Assembly (NCBI GenBank): GCA_963762575.1
Contig: CAVXLL010000011.1
Location: forward strand, 372,001 to 436,000
Length of the DNA: 64,000 nt
DNA from: AP-15 sp963762575
GTDB taxonomy: Bacteria > Pseudomonadota > Alphaproteobacteria > ATCC43930 > CGMCC-115725
Reading direction: 5' to 3'
Part shown: positions 26,337 through 34,912 of the stretch, in pieces
Layout: every line of letters starts with the position of its first letter
How positions within the stretch are numbered: the stretch's first letter is position 1
Program-made: the position numbers and the translations under genes
Notes under the pieces: model-generated
What the model saw: the letters and a program-made list of their open reading frames with translations, nothing else
The model's database searches: none
What the model was told of the DNA's origin: nothing

Positions 26337-26966
26337 CGGTAGCAACGATCGACGCGGTTCCTACCGAGCTTGCGCGCGGGCGGGGCGGCGGCGGACCGGC
26401 CCCGACGCGCATTGTCGTCGCGTACGGCTTCTGGATCTTCATCCTCAGCGACATTGTCATGTTCTCGGGGCTGTTCGCGGCCTATGCGGTTCTGTCGGGC
26501 AACACCGCGGGCGGACCGACCGGGTCCGAGCTGTTCAATCTCCGCAATGTCTTCATCGAGACTATGTGCCTGTTGTTCTCGAGCTACACATGCGGGCTCG
26601 GGGCATTGTCCGCCGAGCGGCGGCAGCGCGGCCGCTTTCTGCTATTCGCGGCATGCACTTTCGTGCTCGGAGCGGCCTTCCTCTTCATCGAGTTCCACGG
26701 AATTTGCCGGCATGGTCAGCAAGGGCGCGGGACCCTCGCGCAGCGGCTTTCTGTCCGGCTTCTTCACGTTGGTCGGCACGCACGGCGCTCACGTGACCAG
26801 CGGCCTGATCTGGCTCAGCTACATGGTGGCGCAGGTCGTCTTCAAGGGTTTGCGGCCCCATGTGCTCCGGCGCCTCTTGTGCTGGAGCCTGTTCTGGCAC
26901 GCGCTGGACATCGTCTGGGTCGGGGTACTCACGTTGGTTTATCTGATGGGAGGAGGCTTCCAGTGA
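26333..26966 (+). CDS. cyoC: Cytochrome bo3-type oxidase subunit III (frameshifted)
   Basis: Subunit III membrane protein, about 211 aa when repaired. The first frame runs through FWIFILSDIVMFSGLFAAYA to FLFIEFH. It then shows one extra G near 26699. The correct continuation is EFAGMVSKGAGPSRSGFLSG, then FFTLVGTHGAHVTSGLIW, ending LVYLMGGGFQ with a TGA at 26964. Read as sequenced, the first frame instead runs into cyoD and gives a false fusion of 331 aa. The TGA overlaps the cyoD ATG by one base. Confidence 0.9.
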
Positions 26967-27328
26967 TGGACGGTCACGAGCACGTCTTCGGCGACCGGAC
27001 ACCGGGCGTCGAAAACGAAGAGCCCACGGCCAGCGTTCTGTCGTACACGGCGGGGCTCGGGCTCGCCATACTGGCGACGATCGCTTCGTTCGTCGTCTCG
27101 CAAACGAATTTGCTGTGGGCCCCGGGCATACCGGTCGGGCTGGTCGTGCTCGCCTTCGCGCAGATCGGCGTCCACCTCGTCTTCTTTCTGCATCTGGGCA
27201 GCGGGCCCGACAACACGAACAATATTCTGGCCCTTGCCTTCGGCCTGCTGATCGTCTTTCTCGTCATCACCGGCTCAGTCTGGATCGTCGCCAACCTCAA
27301 CGCCAACATGATGGACATGCCGCGCTGA
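26966..27328 (+). CDS. cyoD: Cytochrome bo3-type oxidase subunit IV
   Basis: 120-aa subunit IV, three membrane helices (LSYTAGLGLAILATIASFVV; GLVVLAFAQIGVHLVFFLHL; LALAFGLLIVFLVITGSVWI), the typical CyoD size and pattern with QIGVHLVFFLHL. ATG 26966 overlaps the cyoC stop. The heme O synthase gene cyoE does not follow; the next gene converges from the minus strand. Confidence 0.93.
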   Translation: MDGHEHVFGDRTPGVENEEPTASVLSYTAGLGLAILATIASFVVSQTNLLWAPGIPVGLVVLAFAQIGVHLVFFLHLGSGPDNTNNILALAFGLLIVFLVITGSVWIVANLNANMMDMPR

Positions 27329-27403
27329 CCCGTTCCGCGCGAAACTCCGACCGCGCAGCGTCCCTGCGACCTGCTCCCGCGCTTGGGCCGGTGATCACTT
27401 CGT

Positions 27404-27421
27404 GCAAGCGACGGTGCTTGC
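27404..27421. other. Small hairpin between convergent genes
   Basis: GCAAGC-gacggt-GCTTGC lies between the cyoD stop and the 3' end of the debranching-type gene. It is a weak candidate for a shared terminator, with no T-run. Confidence 0.25.
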
Positions 27422-27435
27422 GCATTTGGTCCAGA

Positions 27436-29655
27436 TCAGCTCAGGCAGCGCGCGAACCAGTCGGCCCCCGTGTTGCAGGCGAGCGGGCGGTGGATTAAGA
27501 GCTTACCCTGCTGTTCGACGACCTCATGCTGGGTATAGCCCGCGGCATCGCGCTGAAAGCGAAGACTTACCCGGGCCTTGCCGACCCGAATGTTCGTCAA
27601 GGTGAGTTCCGGCAGCCATTCGGGTAGATCCGGGTCGATGATCAAGGTTTGCCGCGGCGCAACCGGGATCAGCCCGAGCATCGAGTGGATGAGCAGGACG
27701 GCGGCGCCGGCGGACCAGGCTTGCGGTGAATTGGCGTCCGGATAAATACCGGGATGCGGATGGCGATGGTCGCGGGCATGGCCGCCAAATACCTCCGGCA
27801 GCCGGTCGAAATCGAATAGCTCCGCGGCGTCAAACATCGCCTTGGCCAGGCAATGCAATTGCTCATTGAAGCCGTAGCGCTTCAATCCGAAACCGGCGAC
27901 CGCGTTGGTCGCGGGCCACACCGAGCCGAGGTGGTAAGCAAACGGATTGAAAGCCGGATGACGGTTGGACAATGTGCGGATTCCCCAGCCGCTGAACAGA
28001 TCCGGCATCATCAGCCGCGTGGCGACTGCTTCGGCCTTGTCGTCGTCGATGATCCCATAGGCGAGGCACTGCCCGGGATCGCCCGCGATGGTTCGCACAA
28101 GATTTTTCGCCGGGTCGAGGGCGAGCGCGAAATATCGCTCCTCCGGCATCCAGAATTTTTCATTGAACCGGCGCTTCAGGCGCTCGGCCTGTGCGAGCAA
28201 GTCAGCCGCCCGGCGCTCATCGCCGAGCGAAGCAAAGGCGAGCCCCAGAAGCTGTTTTGCCGCGTAATAGCAGCCCTGGATTTCGACCAGCGCGATCGGG
28301 TCTTCGACGAGCCGCCCGTCCTCGTAAAGGATCGCCTCCTGCGAATCCTTCCATCCCTGGTTCTTTTCGCCCCAGGACCCTGCCTTGGTGCTGTATTCGT
28401 AAAACCCGTCGCCGTCGCCATCGCCATCCCGATCCATCCATTCGAGGGTGGCGAGCATCTTCTCCTGCATCGACAGGAAAAACTCCTTGTCGCCGGTCAG
28501 CGCCAGATCCCAGGCCATGTCGATCAGGAACAAGCCGGGCGCGGAATAATCGCCGTAATAATGGAGAAACGGGTTCTTTTCGAGAAGCGATAAGGGGCCG
28601 AGCTCACGTTGATGAATGACCCGGCCGGGCTCCTTGTCGAAGCGCTCGTCGTATTCACTGGCATTCCATTGCGCGATTTGGCGCAAGCTGCCGCGCAGCA
28701 TCGCGGGAGCGAGCAGGCTCGCCTGAAACGCAGTCACCAGCACATCCCTGCCGAACAGCGCCAGGTATTTCGGCACGCCTGCGGCCGGGGTCAGCCGCTC
28801 TTCGCCGTCGCCTTCGAGCAGCGCCAGTGAGGCGAGGTCAGAGACGGCGCGATCCCATGCGCGCTGCACTTGCTGATTGCCGGCGCTCATTTGCACGCCG
28901 CCATCGAATCGCATGCCGATCGAGGGATCGCCAAACGCGTCCCGGCCATGCCGCAGGGAGACCCGTTCGCCACAAAATACTGGAACGACATCGACACTGA
29001 AGCTCGCCGGCTGGTGCGGCTGCAGCAGCAGGTTCAAGGAAACGGTGCCCTCGTGCTCAGTCATATCCTGCGCGCCGGAGAAGCGGATCTCGGTGGCGTG
29101 CGACAGCTTCGGATGCCGATAATTGAAACTGAGCTTCCCCTGAGCTGCCCCGGGGCCTGCCTCCAAACTCCAGCGGCGCTCTACTGGAGCGTTCTGCTGG
29201 CGCTCGCCTTGCTCGGCTTCGGCCCGGTCCGCGAAATCGGCATCAAAATCCCAGCTCAGCTCGATATTGGCCGGGGCTAGAGCATGGTTGGTGACGTAGA
29301 CATCGAGATGCAGACCGCCACCGACAAAACGGTTGACCTGTAACTCGATACCGTGCCGGACCATTTCGCCGCCGCCTTTTCCGCCCTCCGGTTGCGGGCC
29401 GGCTTTGGCACCGGCAGGCGAGGGCGCGACGTAATAGGCGATCGAGGAATAAGTATCGATCGCATGGGCCGAGACATTGCTTGGCTGTGAACCATCGACC
29501 GCGAGCCGCATCTTCGACAAAAACCGGGTCTGCCGATAATAGAACCCCTCGATGCCGCTGCCGATAAAGCCTTCCAGATCGGTAATTAGAAAGGCGTTAC
29601 CTTCGTAGGTGATCAGCCGCGACGGCCTGATCCGCAGCCGGTTCAGATTTTTCAT
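27436..29655 (-). CDS. Glycogen-debranching-enzyme-type (amylo-alpha-1,6-glucosidase-like) hydrolase
   Basis: 739-aa protein with an N-terminal debranching-type beta domain (LITYEGNAFLITDLEGFIGS, FYYRQTRFLSKMRL) and a C-terminal (alpha/alpha)6 glycosidase domain. The latter has MAWDLALTGDKEFFL, WMDRDGDGDGDGFYEYST, NQGWKDSQEAILYEDG and GIRTLSNRHPAFNPFAYH. This family hydrolyses or remodels alpha-glucosidic linkages; glucosylglycerate- or trehalose-type substrates are also possible. No signal peptide. It lies 38 bp after the FMN dehydrogenase gene and is the last gene of the five-gene minus-strand unit. The N-terminus matches the family. Confidence 0.88.
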   Translation of the reverse strand: MKNLNRLRIRPSRLITYEGNAFLITDLEGFIGSGIEGFYYRQTRFLSKMRLAVDGSQPSNVSAHAIDTYSSIAYYVAPSPAGAKAGPQPEGGKGGGEMVRHGIELQVNRFVGGGLHLDVYVTNHALAPANIELSWDFDADFADRAEAEQGERQQNAPVERRWSLEAGPGAAQGKLSFNYRHPKLSHATEIRFSGAQDMTEHEGTVSLNLLLQPHQPASFSVDVVPVFCGERVSLRHGRDAFGDPSIGMRFDGGVQMSAGNQQVQRAWDRAVSDLASLALLEGDGEERLTPAAGVPKYLALFGRDVLVTAFQASLLAPAMLRGSLRQIAQWNASEYDERFDKEPGRVIHQRELGPLSLLEKNPFLHYYGDYSAPGLFLIDMAWDLALTGDKEFFLSMQEKMLATLEWMDRDGDGDGDGFYEYSTKAGSWGEKNQGWKDSQEAILYEDGRLVEDPIALVEIQGCYYAAKQLLGLAFASLGDERRAADLLAQAERLKRRFNEKFWMPEERYFALALDPAKNLVRTIAGDPGQCLAYGIIDDDKAEAVATRLMMPDLFSGWGIRTLSNRHPAFNPFAYHLGSVWPATNAVAGFGLKRYGFNEQLHCLAKAMFDAAELFDFDRLPEVFGGHARDHRHPHPGIYPDANSPQAWSAGAAVLLIHSMLGLIPVAPRQTLIIDPDLPEWLPELTLTNIRVGKARVSLRFQRDAAGYTQHEVVEQQGKLLIHRPLACNTGADWFARCLS

Positions 29656-29693
29656 GCTCGTTCAATATTTATGCCCACGAGATCGGCGAAATC

Positions 29694-31148
29694 TCACGCA
29701 AGACTTCCAGGGCCGCCCCTCGCGTGCGTGGAATTGACGAGGAGCCGGGGGCTTAGCTCTGCGATCGAGGGCACGCCCAACAGGCCGAGATCGCGCACCA
29801 TCTCCTCCCGGATAATATCGAGCGCGCGTTTCGCCCCGGCTTTGCCGGCAGCAGCCACGCCATACAGCGCCGACCGCCCGACAAATACCGCATCGGCCCC
29901 GAGCGCCAGCGCCTTGATCACATCAGTACCGCGGCGCATTCCGCCATCGACCAAGATCGTGAGCCGATCCCCTACCGCTTCCCGCACTGCCGGAAGCAGA
30001 TCGAGCGGAGCCACCGCCCAATCGAGCTGCCGTCCGCCATGGTTCGAGATCGCGACCGCATCGGCGCCCATCTCGGCCGCGCGCACGCAATCCTCGACCG
30101 TCAGCAGGCCCTTGATGATCAGCTTGCGCGGCCAGCTCTCGCGGATCCGGGCCACGGTATCCCAGGTGAGCGCCCGGTCCATCTGCGAGCGGATCCAATG
30201 CGCGCTATCGAAGAAACTGCGCTTGTCTTTGGGCACGAACTCGATGACGTTCTCGAACTTCGGCATGCCATGGGTCAAAATTCCGGCGGTGAGCCAACGG
30301 GGATGCATCAACGCATCAAATCGCGCGCTCCAGCTCAGCGAGGTCGGGCCCGCCATTGTCCGCTTGTGCCATTCCCGATTGCCGTATATCTGCGCATCGA
30401 CCGTTACGATCAGTGCCTCACAGCCGTTGTCCCGCGCTCTCGAAACCAATGCGTTGCGCACCTCGGTCGGCCCGAATACGTAGAGCTGCCACCAATACCG
30501 CAGGCCCGGCACTCGAGCGACGCGCGACATCCCGTCGTTCGACATCGTGCTCTGAGCAAAGGGCACCCCCGCCTCTGCCGCGGCCTCGGCCAGACGCAGA
30601 TCGGCATGCGGCCAGAACAGCTGGTTCAGGCCTGTCGGCGCCACCGCGACCGGGATTGCCGCCTTCTGGCCGAACAGCATGGTCGAGATATCGCGATGCG
30701 ACACATCGACGAGCGATCGGTGAAGGAAGCGCCACTCCGCCAGCGCCGCAATGTTGCGGGCCAGCGCCGCCTCGTCTTCGCCCCCGGCTTCGAGATATTC
30801 GATCACGAAACCGGGCAGTCGCCGGTGCGCCATCGCCCGCAGATCCTCGACCGTGACCGCATGGTCGAGATTGGCGCCGGCGTAAAAACGGCGCTGCGGG
30901 GTTTCGGCCAGCACGGCAGGCGAAGCCCAGGCCAAAGTCCTGTCGGCGGGCGCAAAACTCGGAGGCACCCTCGAACCGCCGTTAGGTCCCTGCCTGCGCG
31001 CCAGCGCCAGCGCGCCGACAGCTAGCCCCAGAGCGGCCAGAGTGGCGCCGCGCCAGGCGGTCTTCTCCCACCCTTCACCTGTCGGTAGCTGCCCCGCTGC
31101 CCCAGCGATCGCCGGCGGCTTGGTCCGCAAATTTTCGATCTGGTCCAT
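29694..31148 (-). CDS. Membrane-anchored FMN-dependent alpha-hydroxy-acid dehydrogenase
   Basis: 484 aa from ATG 31148 (GAGGA upstream); an upstream start at 31202 is less likely. Residues ~30-52 (TAWRGATLAALGLAVGALAL) form one N-terminal membrane anchor. The FMN barrel begins near residue 90 with VTVEDLRAMAHRRLPGFVIE. Catalytic and binding residues are in IIKGLLTVEDCV (Lys) and SNHGGRQLDW (catalytic His), with LVDGGMRRGTDVIKALALGA binding phosphate. The family oxidises L-lactate, mandelate or glycolate-like acids, passing electrons to quinone in membrane forms. It follows the GMC gene after 10 bp. Confidence 0.9.
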   Translation of the reverse strand: MDQIENLRTKPPAIAGAAGQLPTGEGWEKTAWRGATLAALGLAVGALALARRQGPNGGSRVPPSFAPADRTLAWASPAVLAETPQRRFYAGANLDHAVTVEDLRAMAHRRLPGFVIEYLEAGGEDEAALARNIAALAEWRFLHRSLVDVSHRDISTMLFGQKAAIPVAVAPTGLNQLFWPHADLRLAEAAAEAGVPFAQSTMSNDGMSRVARVPGLRYWWQLYVFGPTEVRNALVSRARDNGCEALIVTVDAQIYGNREWHKRTMAGPTSLSWSARFDALMHPRWLTAGILTHGMPKFENVIEFVPKDKRSFFDSAHWIRSQMDRALTWDTVARIRESWPRKLIIKGLLTVEDCVRAAEMGADAVAISNHGGRQLDWAVAPLDLLPAVREAVGDRLTILVDGGMRRGTDVIKALALGADAVFVGRSALYGVAAAGKAGAKRALDIIREEMVRDLGLLGVPSIAELSPRLLVNSTHARGGPGSLA

Positions 31149-31158
31149 CACGAGGTCC

Positions 31159-32790
31159 TCACAGCTCGCCGCGCCGCGCCAGCTCGCGGATGCGGTCGCC
31201 AATGCGCCAGGCGAGCGCCTGGATCGTCAACGACGGATTGACGCCCGCAACCGTTGGAAAGAGCGAGCCGTCGCAGATCCATAGATTGGGAATGTCCCAG
31301 CAGCGTCCGTCGGCATTGGTGACGCACTCGTTTGGATTGGTGCCCATCCGGCAGGTGCCGCCGAGATGGGCGGTGTCCTCAGCGGACCAGATGTCCTTGC
31401 CGCCGGCTGCCTCCAACGCTGCGGACATGAAGCGTATCGAATGCTGGTACAGCTTTCTGTCCTCTTCGCCATACGAGAACGTGATGCGGGGGATGCGCAG
31501 ACCGTATTCGTCGGTTTCGTCGGCCAGCTCGACCCGGTTCTTTTCCTGCGGCAATACTTCGCCAACGATTTTGAGCCCGGCTTGATGGTTGTATTTCGCC
31601 ATCTCGTTGCGCAATTCCATTCCCCACACACCGCGCTGTCCCGTGATCGTATCGGCATATTCGATTGGCAAAGGGCCCTGGCTCATATAGGCGTACCCGC
31701 CCGGGAAATCCTTGCCGGTATCGGTGTAGTTCCAATGCTCGGTAATCGCCAATGACGGCGGCGCCTTGTACCAGCGGATCTCTTCGTCGAAAGTCCCGTA
31801 AACGGCGTGGTTCGATTGAACCATGAAGAACCTTCCGACCATGCCGCTGCTATTGGCGAGCCCGTCGGGAAACTGAGGGCAGGCGGAATTGAGCAGCAAA
31901 CGCGGGGTCTCGATTGCGTAGCCGGCGACGACGACATTCTTTGCGCGCTGCCGGCGCCACTGGCCCTCGCGATGGTATTCGAGGCCCGTGACCTTACCGT
32001 GCTGCCCGACCTCGATGCGGCCGACCATCGCCAGATCACGGATCTCGGCCCCGGCGTTGATCGCCCACGGGATCCAGGTGATGAGCGCGCTCTGCTTGGC
32101 GTTGGTCGAACAGCCGAATTTGCAGAACCCGCGATAGACGCAAGGATGCGACTTGCCGCGCGGCGCGGAGACGGTGGCCAGCGGCGTCATAGCCCATTTG
32201 ACGCCGAGTGCTTCGCAGCCGCGCGCCAACACGAGCCCGGCCGCATTTATCTCATGCTGACGGTAGGGATAGCGCCCCCGCGGCGGACCCCACGGATAAT
32301 TCACCGGCCCGGAGATCTTCAGCGCGTCTTCGGTCAGATCGTAGTAACGCCACATCTCCTCCGGCTCGATTGGCCAGTCGACGGCGTAGCCGAGCCGCGA
32401 GCGGGCCTTGAAGCGCTCTGGTCGAAAGCGCAACGACACCATCTGGAAATGCACGGTGCTGCCGCCCACAGATTGGCCGCTGTTGTTGTCGCCAAGCTGG
32501 ACCGGATCCTCGCCACCGGTGATGCGCTCGCCGAGCCAGAAGAGCTTTTTCTGCTCGTATTCGTCGGAGGCGAAATCTTCGAGCGGCCGCCAATAAGGAC
32601 CGGCATCGAAGGCCACGACCGAAAACCCGGCCTCGGCGAGCTTGCAGGCGAGTGTGCCGCCCCCGGCGCCGGTGCCGACGATCGCAAAATCGATCTCGTC
32701 CTCGTCGCGATAACAGCGCATCGGGATCCAGCCGCCCGGGCGAAACACGTCAGGCGCTCGCCCGTCCTTTGCCCGCGGGCTATCCGTCAT
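31159..32790 (-). CDS. GMC-family FAD dehydrogenase, large subunit
   Basis: 543-aa FAD flavoprotein of the glucose-methanol-choline family, closest in context to gluconate 2-dehydrogenase or fructose dehydrogenase large subunits. FAD loop: FAIVGTGAGGGTLACKLAEAG. A cysteine-containing segment CVYRGFCKFGCSTNAKQ could hold a cluster, as in related dehydrogenases. The C-terminus has HLGGTCRMGTNP and NPSLTIQALAWRIGDRI, with the active-site His/Asn region. The ATG at 32790 overlaps the small-subunit gene. No signal peptide of its own, so export with the small subunit would be expected if periplasmic. Confidence 0.9.
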   Translation of the reverse strand: MTDSPRAKDGRAPDVFRPGGWIPMRCYRDEDEIDFAIVGTGAGGGTLACKLAEAGFSVVAFDAGPYWRPLEDFASDEYEQKKLFWLGERITGGEDPVQLGDNNSGQSVGGSTVHFQMVSLRFRPERFKARSRLGYAVDWPIEPEEMWRYYDLTEDALKISGPVNYPWGPPRGRYPYRQHEINAAGLVLARGCEALGVKWAMTPLATVSAPRGKSHPCVYRGFCKFGCSTNAKQSALITWIPWAINAGAEIRDLAMVGRIEVGQHGKVTGLEYHREGQWRRQRAKNVVVAGYAIETPRLLLNSACPQFPDGLANSSGMVGRFFMVQSNHAVYGTFDEEIRWYKAPPSLAITEHWNYTDTGKDFPGGYAYMSQGPLPIEYADTITGQRGVWGMELRNEMAKYNHQAGLKIVGEVLPQEKNRVELADETDEYGLRIPRITFSYGEEDRKLYQHSIRFMSAALEAAGGKDIWSAEDTAHLGGTCRMGTNPNECVTNADGRCWDIPNLWICDGSLFPTVAGVNPSLTIQALAWRIGDRIRELARRGEL

Positions 32791-33397
32791 CGCGCTCTTC
32801 CGCTTCCCAGGGGTCGCGCCGGTCGAAGCCGAGCCGCACATAGCCACGCGGCGAGGCCGGGCCGCCAAAACCGATTTCGCTCCAGGCCGCCGGGTGCGCG
32901 TAATAGATGCTGACGGCGGTGCGCAGCAGCAGGCTCGAAAAAAACTGCTTGGCCGGTAGACCCTGCCAGGCGCCACTGCGGATGTCGTTGTGCTGGATCG
33001 CGCGCAGCACCGCATCTTGCTGATTGTCCGGCAGCTCTCGGAAACTCCCGCCCCAACGAGCGCGGGCTTCCTCGTCGATGGCTTTGATGCCCTGCCGCCA
33101 CGCCTTGCGCATCGGCGGCAACCCTTCATAACGATAGCCGTCGCCCTGGTTTTTATGCAATTTCTCGTCAATGAACGGGACGATTGGCACAGAGCGATTA
33201 GCGCGATCGGGTTGCGGGATCAGGCGATCGCACACAGCGGCCAATATCGCCCACTCGGTCTCGCTCAAAAAACGCCGGTCCGGCACTTCCTCGAGCCGCT
33301 TCTTGACGACGGCCCGTGTCTGGTCGTTCCAGGACGGTAAATCCCATTTGTCCAGAACATCGTAGGTCGGGAAGCGATGGTGAAACACCTCGCTCAT
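32780..33397 (-). CDS. Gluconate 2-dehydrogenase subunit 3 family protein
   Basis: 205-aa small subunit of the DUF/PF13618 type: FLSETEWAILAAVCDRLIPQ, RWGGSFRELPDNQQDAVLRA, FSSLLLRTAVSIYYAHP. In characterised systems this subunit chaperones or exports the GMC flavoprotein. This one has no obvious Tat signal at its start (MSEVFHHRFPTYDVLDKW), which is unusual for an exported system. It overlaps the genes on both sides, so all three are probably translated as a unit. Confidence 0.88.
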   Translation of the reverse strand: MSEVFHHRFPTYDVLDKWDLPSWNDQTRAVVKKRLEEVPDRRFLSETEWAILAAVCDRLIPQPDRANRSVPIVPFIDEKLHKNQGDGYRYEGLPPMRKAWRQGIKAIDEEARARWGGSFRELPDNQQDAVLRAIQHNDIRSGAWQGLPAKQFFSSLLLRTAVSIYYAHPAAWSEIGFGGPASPRGYVRLGFDRRDPWEAEERDDG

Positions 33398-34419
33398 AGT
33401 GCTTCCATCAGTTTGACTGCGCCGAGCCCGGCCAACGCAACGCCGCTGAATGACGGCGGGGCCGGCAATGGCGGCCCGTTCAGCAAATTCTGGCTCCAGT
33501 TGTAAAAGCCGCCCATGTTTCGGGAGACGCCGTAGGCATGAAACCCAGCGCCAGCGATTCCCATTGCCGCGGTCGCCTGCAGCATCGGTTTGGCCCACCC
33601 AGTGTAACGACGGTTTATTGCGGCCAGCCCCATTGCGACGGCGGTCATCGGGGGCAACGTTACTGGCAAAAACATGAACGGGTTGTGGAAAGCGCCGCGA
33701 AAATGGAGCAGTGCCGCTTCCGCGACTGTGCCGACCAGCCCCGCTGCCGTGCCCCAGGCCAGAAGCGGCCCGGCGGGCAGTCCGAGAAGGCGTCCCGGTT
33801 GTTTTTGCTCGCCCTCCAGAACCAGGCGCGAAGCGGCGAGCCCGGCCAATCCGGCGAGCGTCATCGCGATAGGCGCCCCGAGCGGCGCGGCGTAGAACAT
33901 GTTCAGGAGATCGAAGCCCCCCTCTCGTTTGCCGACATTGTAGAGGTGAAACCCGAAGCCGCCGAGGCCGGTGGCCAGGGCGAGACCGCAAAGCGCCGTT
34001 CGTGCGGCCCCGAAATGCGCCGGCGTCAACGTCATGTGCAGGCTGTTGGCGAGCGAGGCGCCCGCGACGATCGGCGGCAGATACATCGCCGGATTGTGAT
34101 AGGCGCCTCGGTAATGCTCCATTGCGCTGTCGGTCAGCACGCTGAAGGAGAGGATCGCCGCGGCGCCGTTGAGGCATCGCGCCGCTCCGACATGTTCGGG
34201 CTCGTCCTGATGGTCCGCCGCCGTCAGGCGGGGGCTTTCGAGGAGGCGATAGACGGTGATTGCCGCCAGCGCCGCGAGACCCGCGCACAATACGCCGGCG
34301 CCGAAGCGCCGCATCGGAGCCGCGCTGGGTTGCAGCGGCTGCAAGGGTACGGTCCCGGCCGCGTGCCCCTTAGCCGGCAATACCTGCGCGCCCCCCACCT
34401 TGGCTACCTGGTCCTGCAC
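33394..34419 (-). CDS. Uncharacterised multi-pass membrane protein with an internal His-rich repeat
   Basis: 341 aa; I do not recognise a named family. It contains two similar halves. HYRGAYHNPAMYLPP (about 102-116) matches HFRGAFHNPFMFLPV (239-253). GFGFHLYNVGKREGGFD (154-170) matches GAGFHAYGVSRNMGGFY (290-306). Spacing between the two motifs is nearly equal in both halves. Each half keeps three histidines (102, 108, 158 and 239, 245, 294). Several hydrophobic helices surround the motifs. The gene overlaps the gluconate-dehydrogenase-like subunit by four bases and heads the unit, where a cytochrome subunit would be expected. Heme, metal or quinone binding is inference. Confidence 0.75.
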   Translation of the reverse strand: MQDQVAKVGGAQVLPAKGHAAGTVPLQPLQPSAAPMRRFGAGVLCAGLAALAAITVYRLLESPRLTAADHQDEPEHVGAARCLNGAAAILSFSVLTDSAMEHYRGAYHNPAMYLPPIVAGASLANSLHMTLTPAHFGAARTALCGLALATGLGGFGFHLYNVGKREGGFDLLNMFYAAPLGAPIAMTLAGLAGLAASRLVLEGEQKQPGRLLGLPAGPLLAWGTAAGLVGTVAEAALLHFRGAFHNPFMFLPVTLPPMTAVAMGLAAINRRYTGWAKPMLQATAAMGIAGAGFHAYGVSRNMGGFYNWSQNLLNGPPLPAPPSFSGVALAGLGAVKLMEAL

Positions 34420-34518
34420 AGTCTTCCCGCATCGTTGACGAGCTGCGTTAAGCCAGGCATCCCCTGCGCTTCACGATCTCCACCAGTCAACGGCTCAAGG
34501 GGCGGGGTGTTCCAGGCC

Positions 34519-34890
34519 TCAGCTCAGGTCGATCGCGTGGCGCTTCAGCAACGCTAGCGGCACAACCTCCAAGGTCGTCTCGTGGGTTGCGGTCAACCGG
34601 ACCTTGGGGGCTTTGCCGGCTTCGAATGCTTCCTTCCAGCGCTCGGCGCACAGGCACCAGCAATCGCCCGGCTTCAAACCGGGAAAGCCGAATTCCGGCA
34701 CCGGCGTCGACAAATCGTTGCCGGCTGCCTGCGAGAACGCCAGAAAGCCGGCGTCGACCCTGGTGCACACCGTATGCAGCCCGAAATCCTCGGGTCCGGT
34801 GTTGCAGCTGCCGTCGCGGTAAAACCCGGTCATCGGTTTGGTGCAGCATTCGGCGAGCGGCTCTCCGAACACGTTGCGTCCTTCGCTCAT
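34519..34890 (-). CDS. DUF2237 family protein
   Basis: 123 aa from ATG 34890 (AGGGA upstream). It matches the conserved DUF2237 pattern: NVFGEPLAECCTKPMTGFYR, CNTGPEDFGLHTVC, and PGDCWCLCAERWKEAFEAG. It is rich in cysteines. The function of the family is not known. It lies just downstream of gshB, separated by 22 bp, so it is probably co-transcribed with it. Confidence 0.9.
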   Translation of the reverse strand: MSEGRNVFGEPLAECCTKPMTGFYRDGSCNTGPEDFGLHTVCTRVDAGFLAFSQAAGNDLSTPVPEFGFPGLKPGDCWCLCAERWKEAFEAGKAPKVRLTATHETTLEVVPLALLKRHAIDLS

Positions 34891-34912
34891 TGCTGGTTCC
34901 CTATCAGGTTGG

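Noticed and set aside
26333..27328. 331-aa CyoC-CyoD fusion protein
   Set aside because: The joined part after CHG is out-of-frame sequence; the true CyoC end is in another frame.
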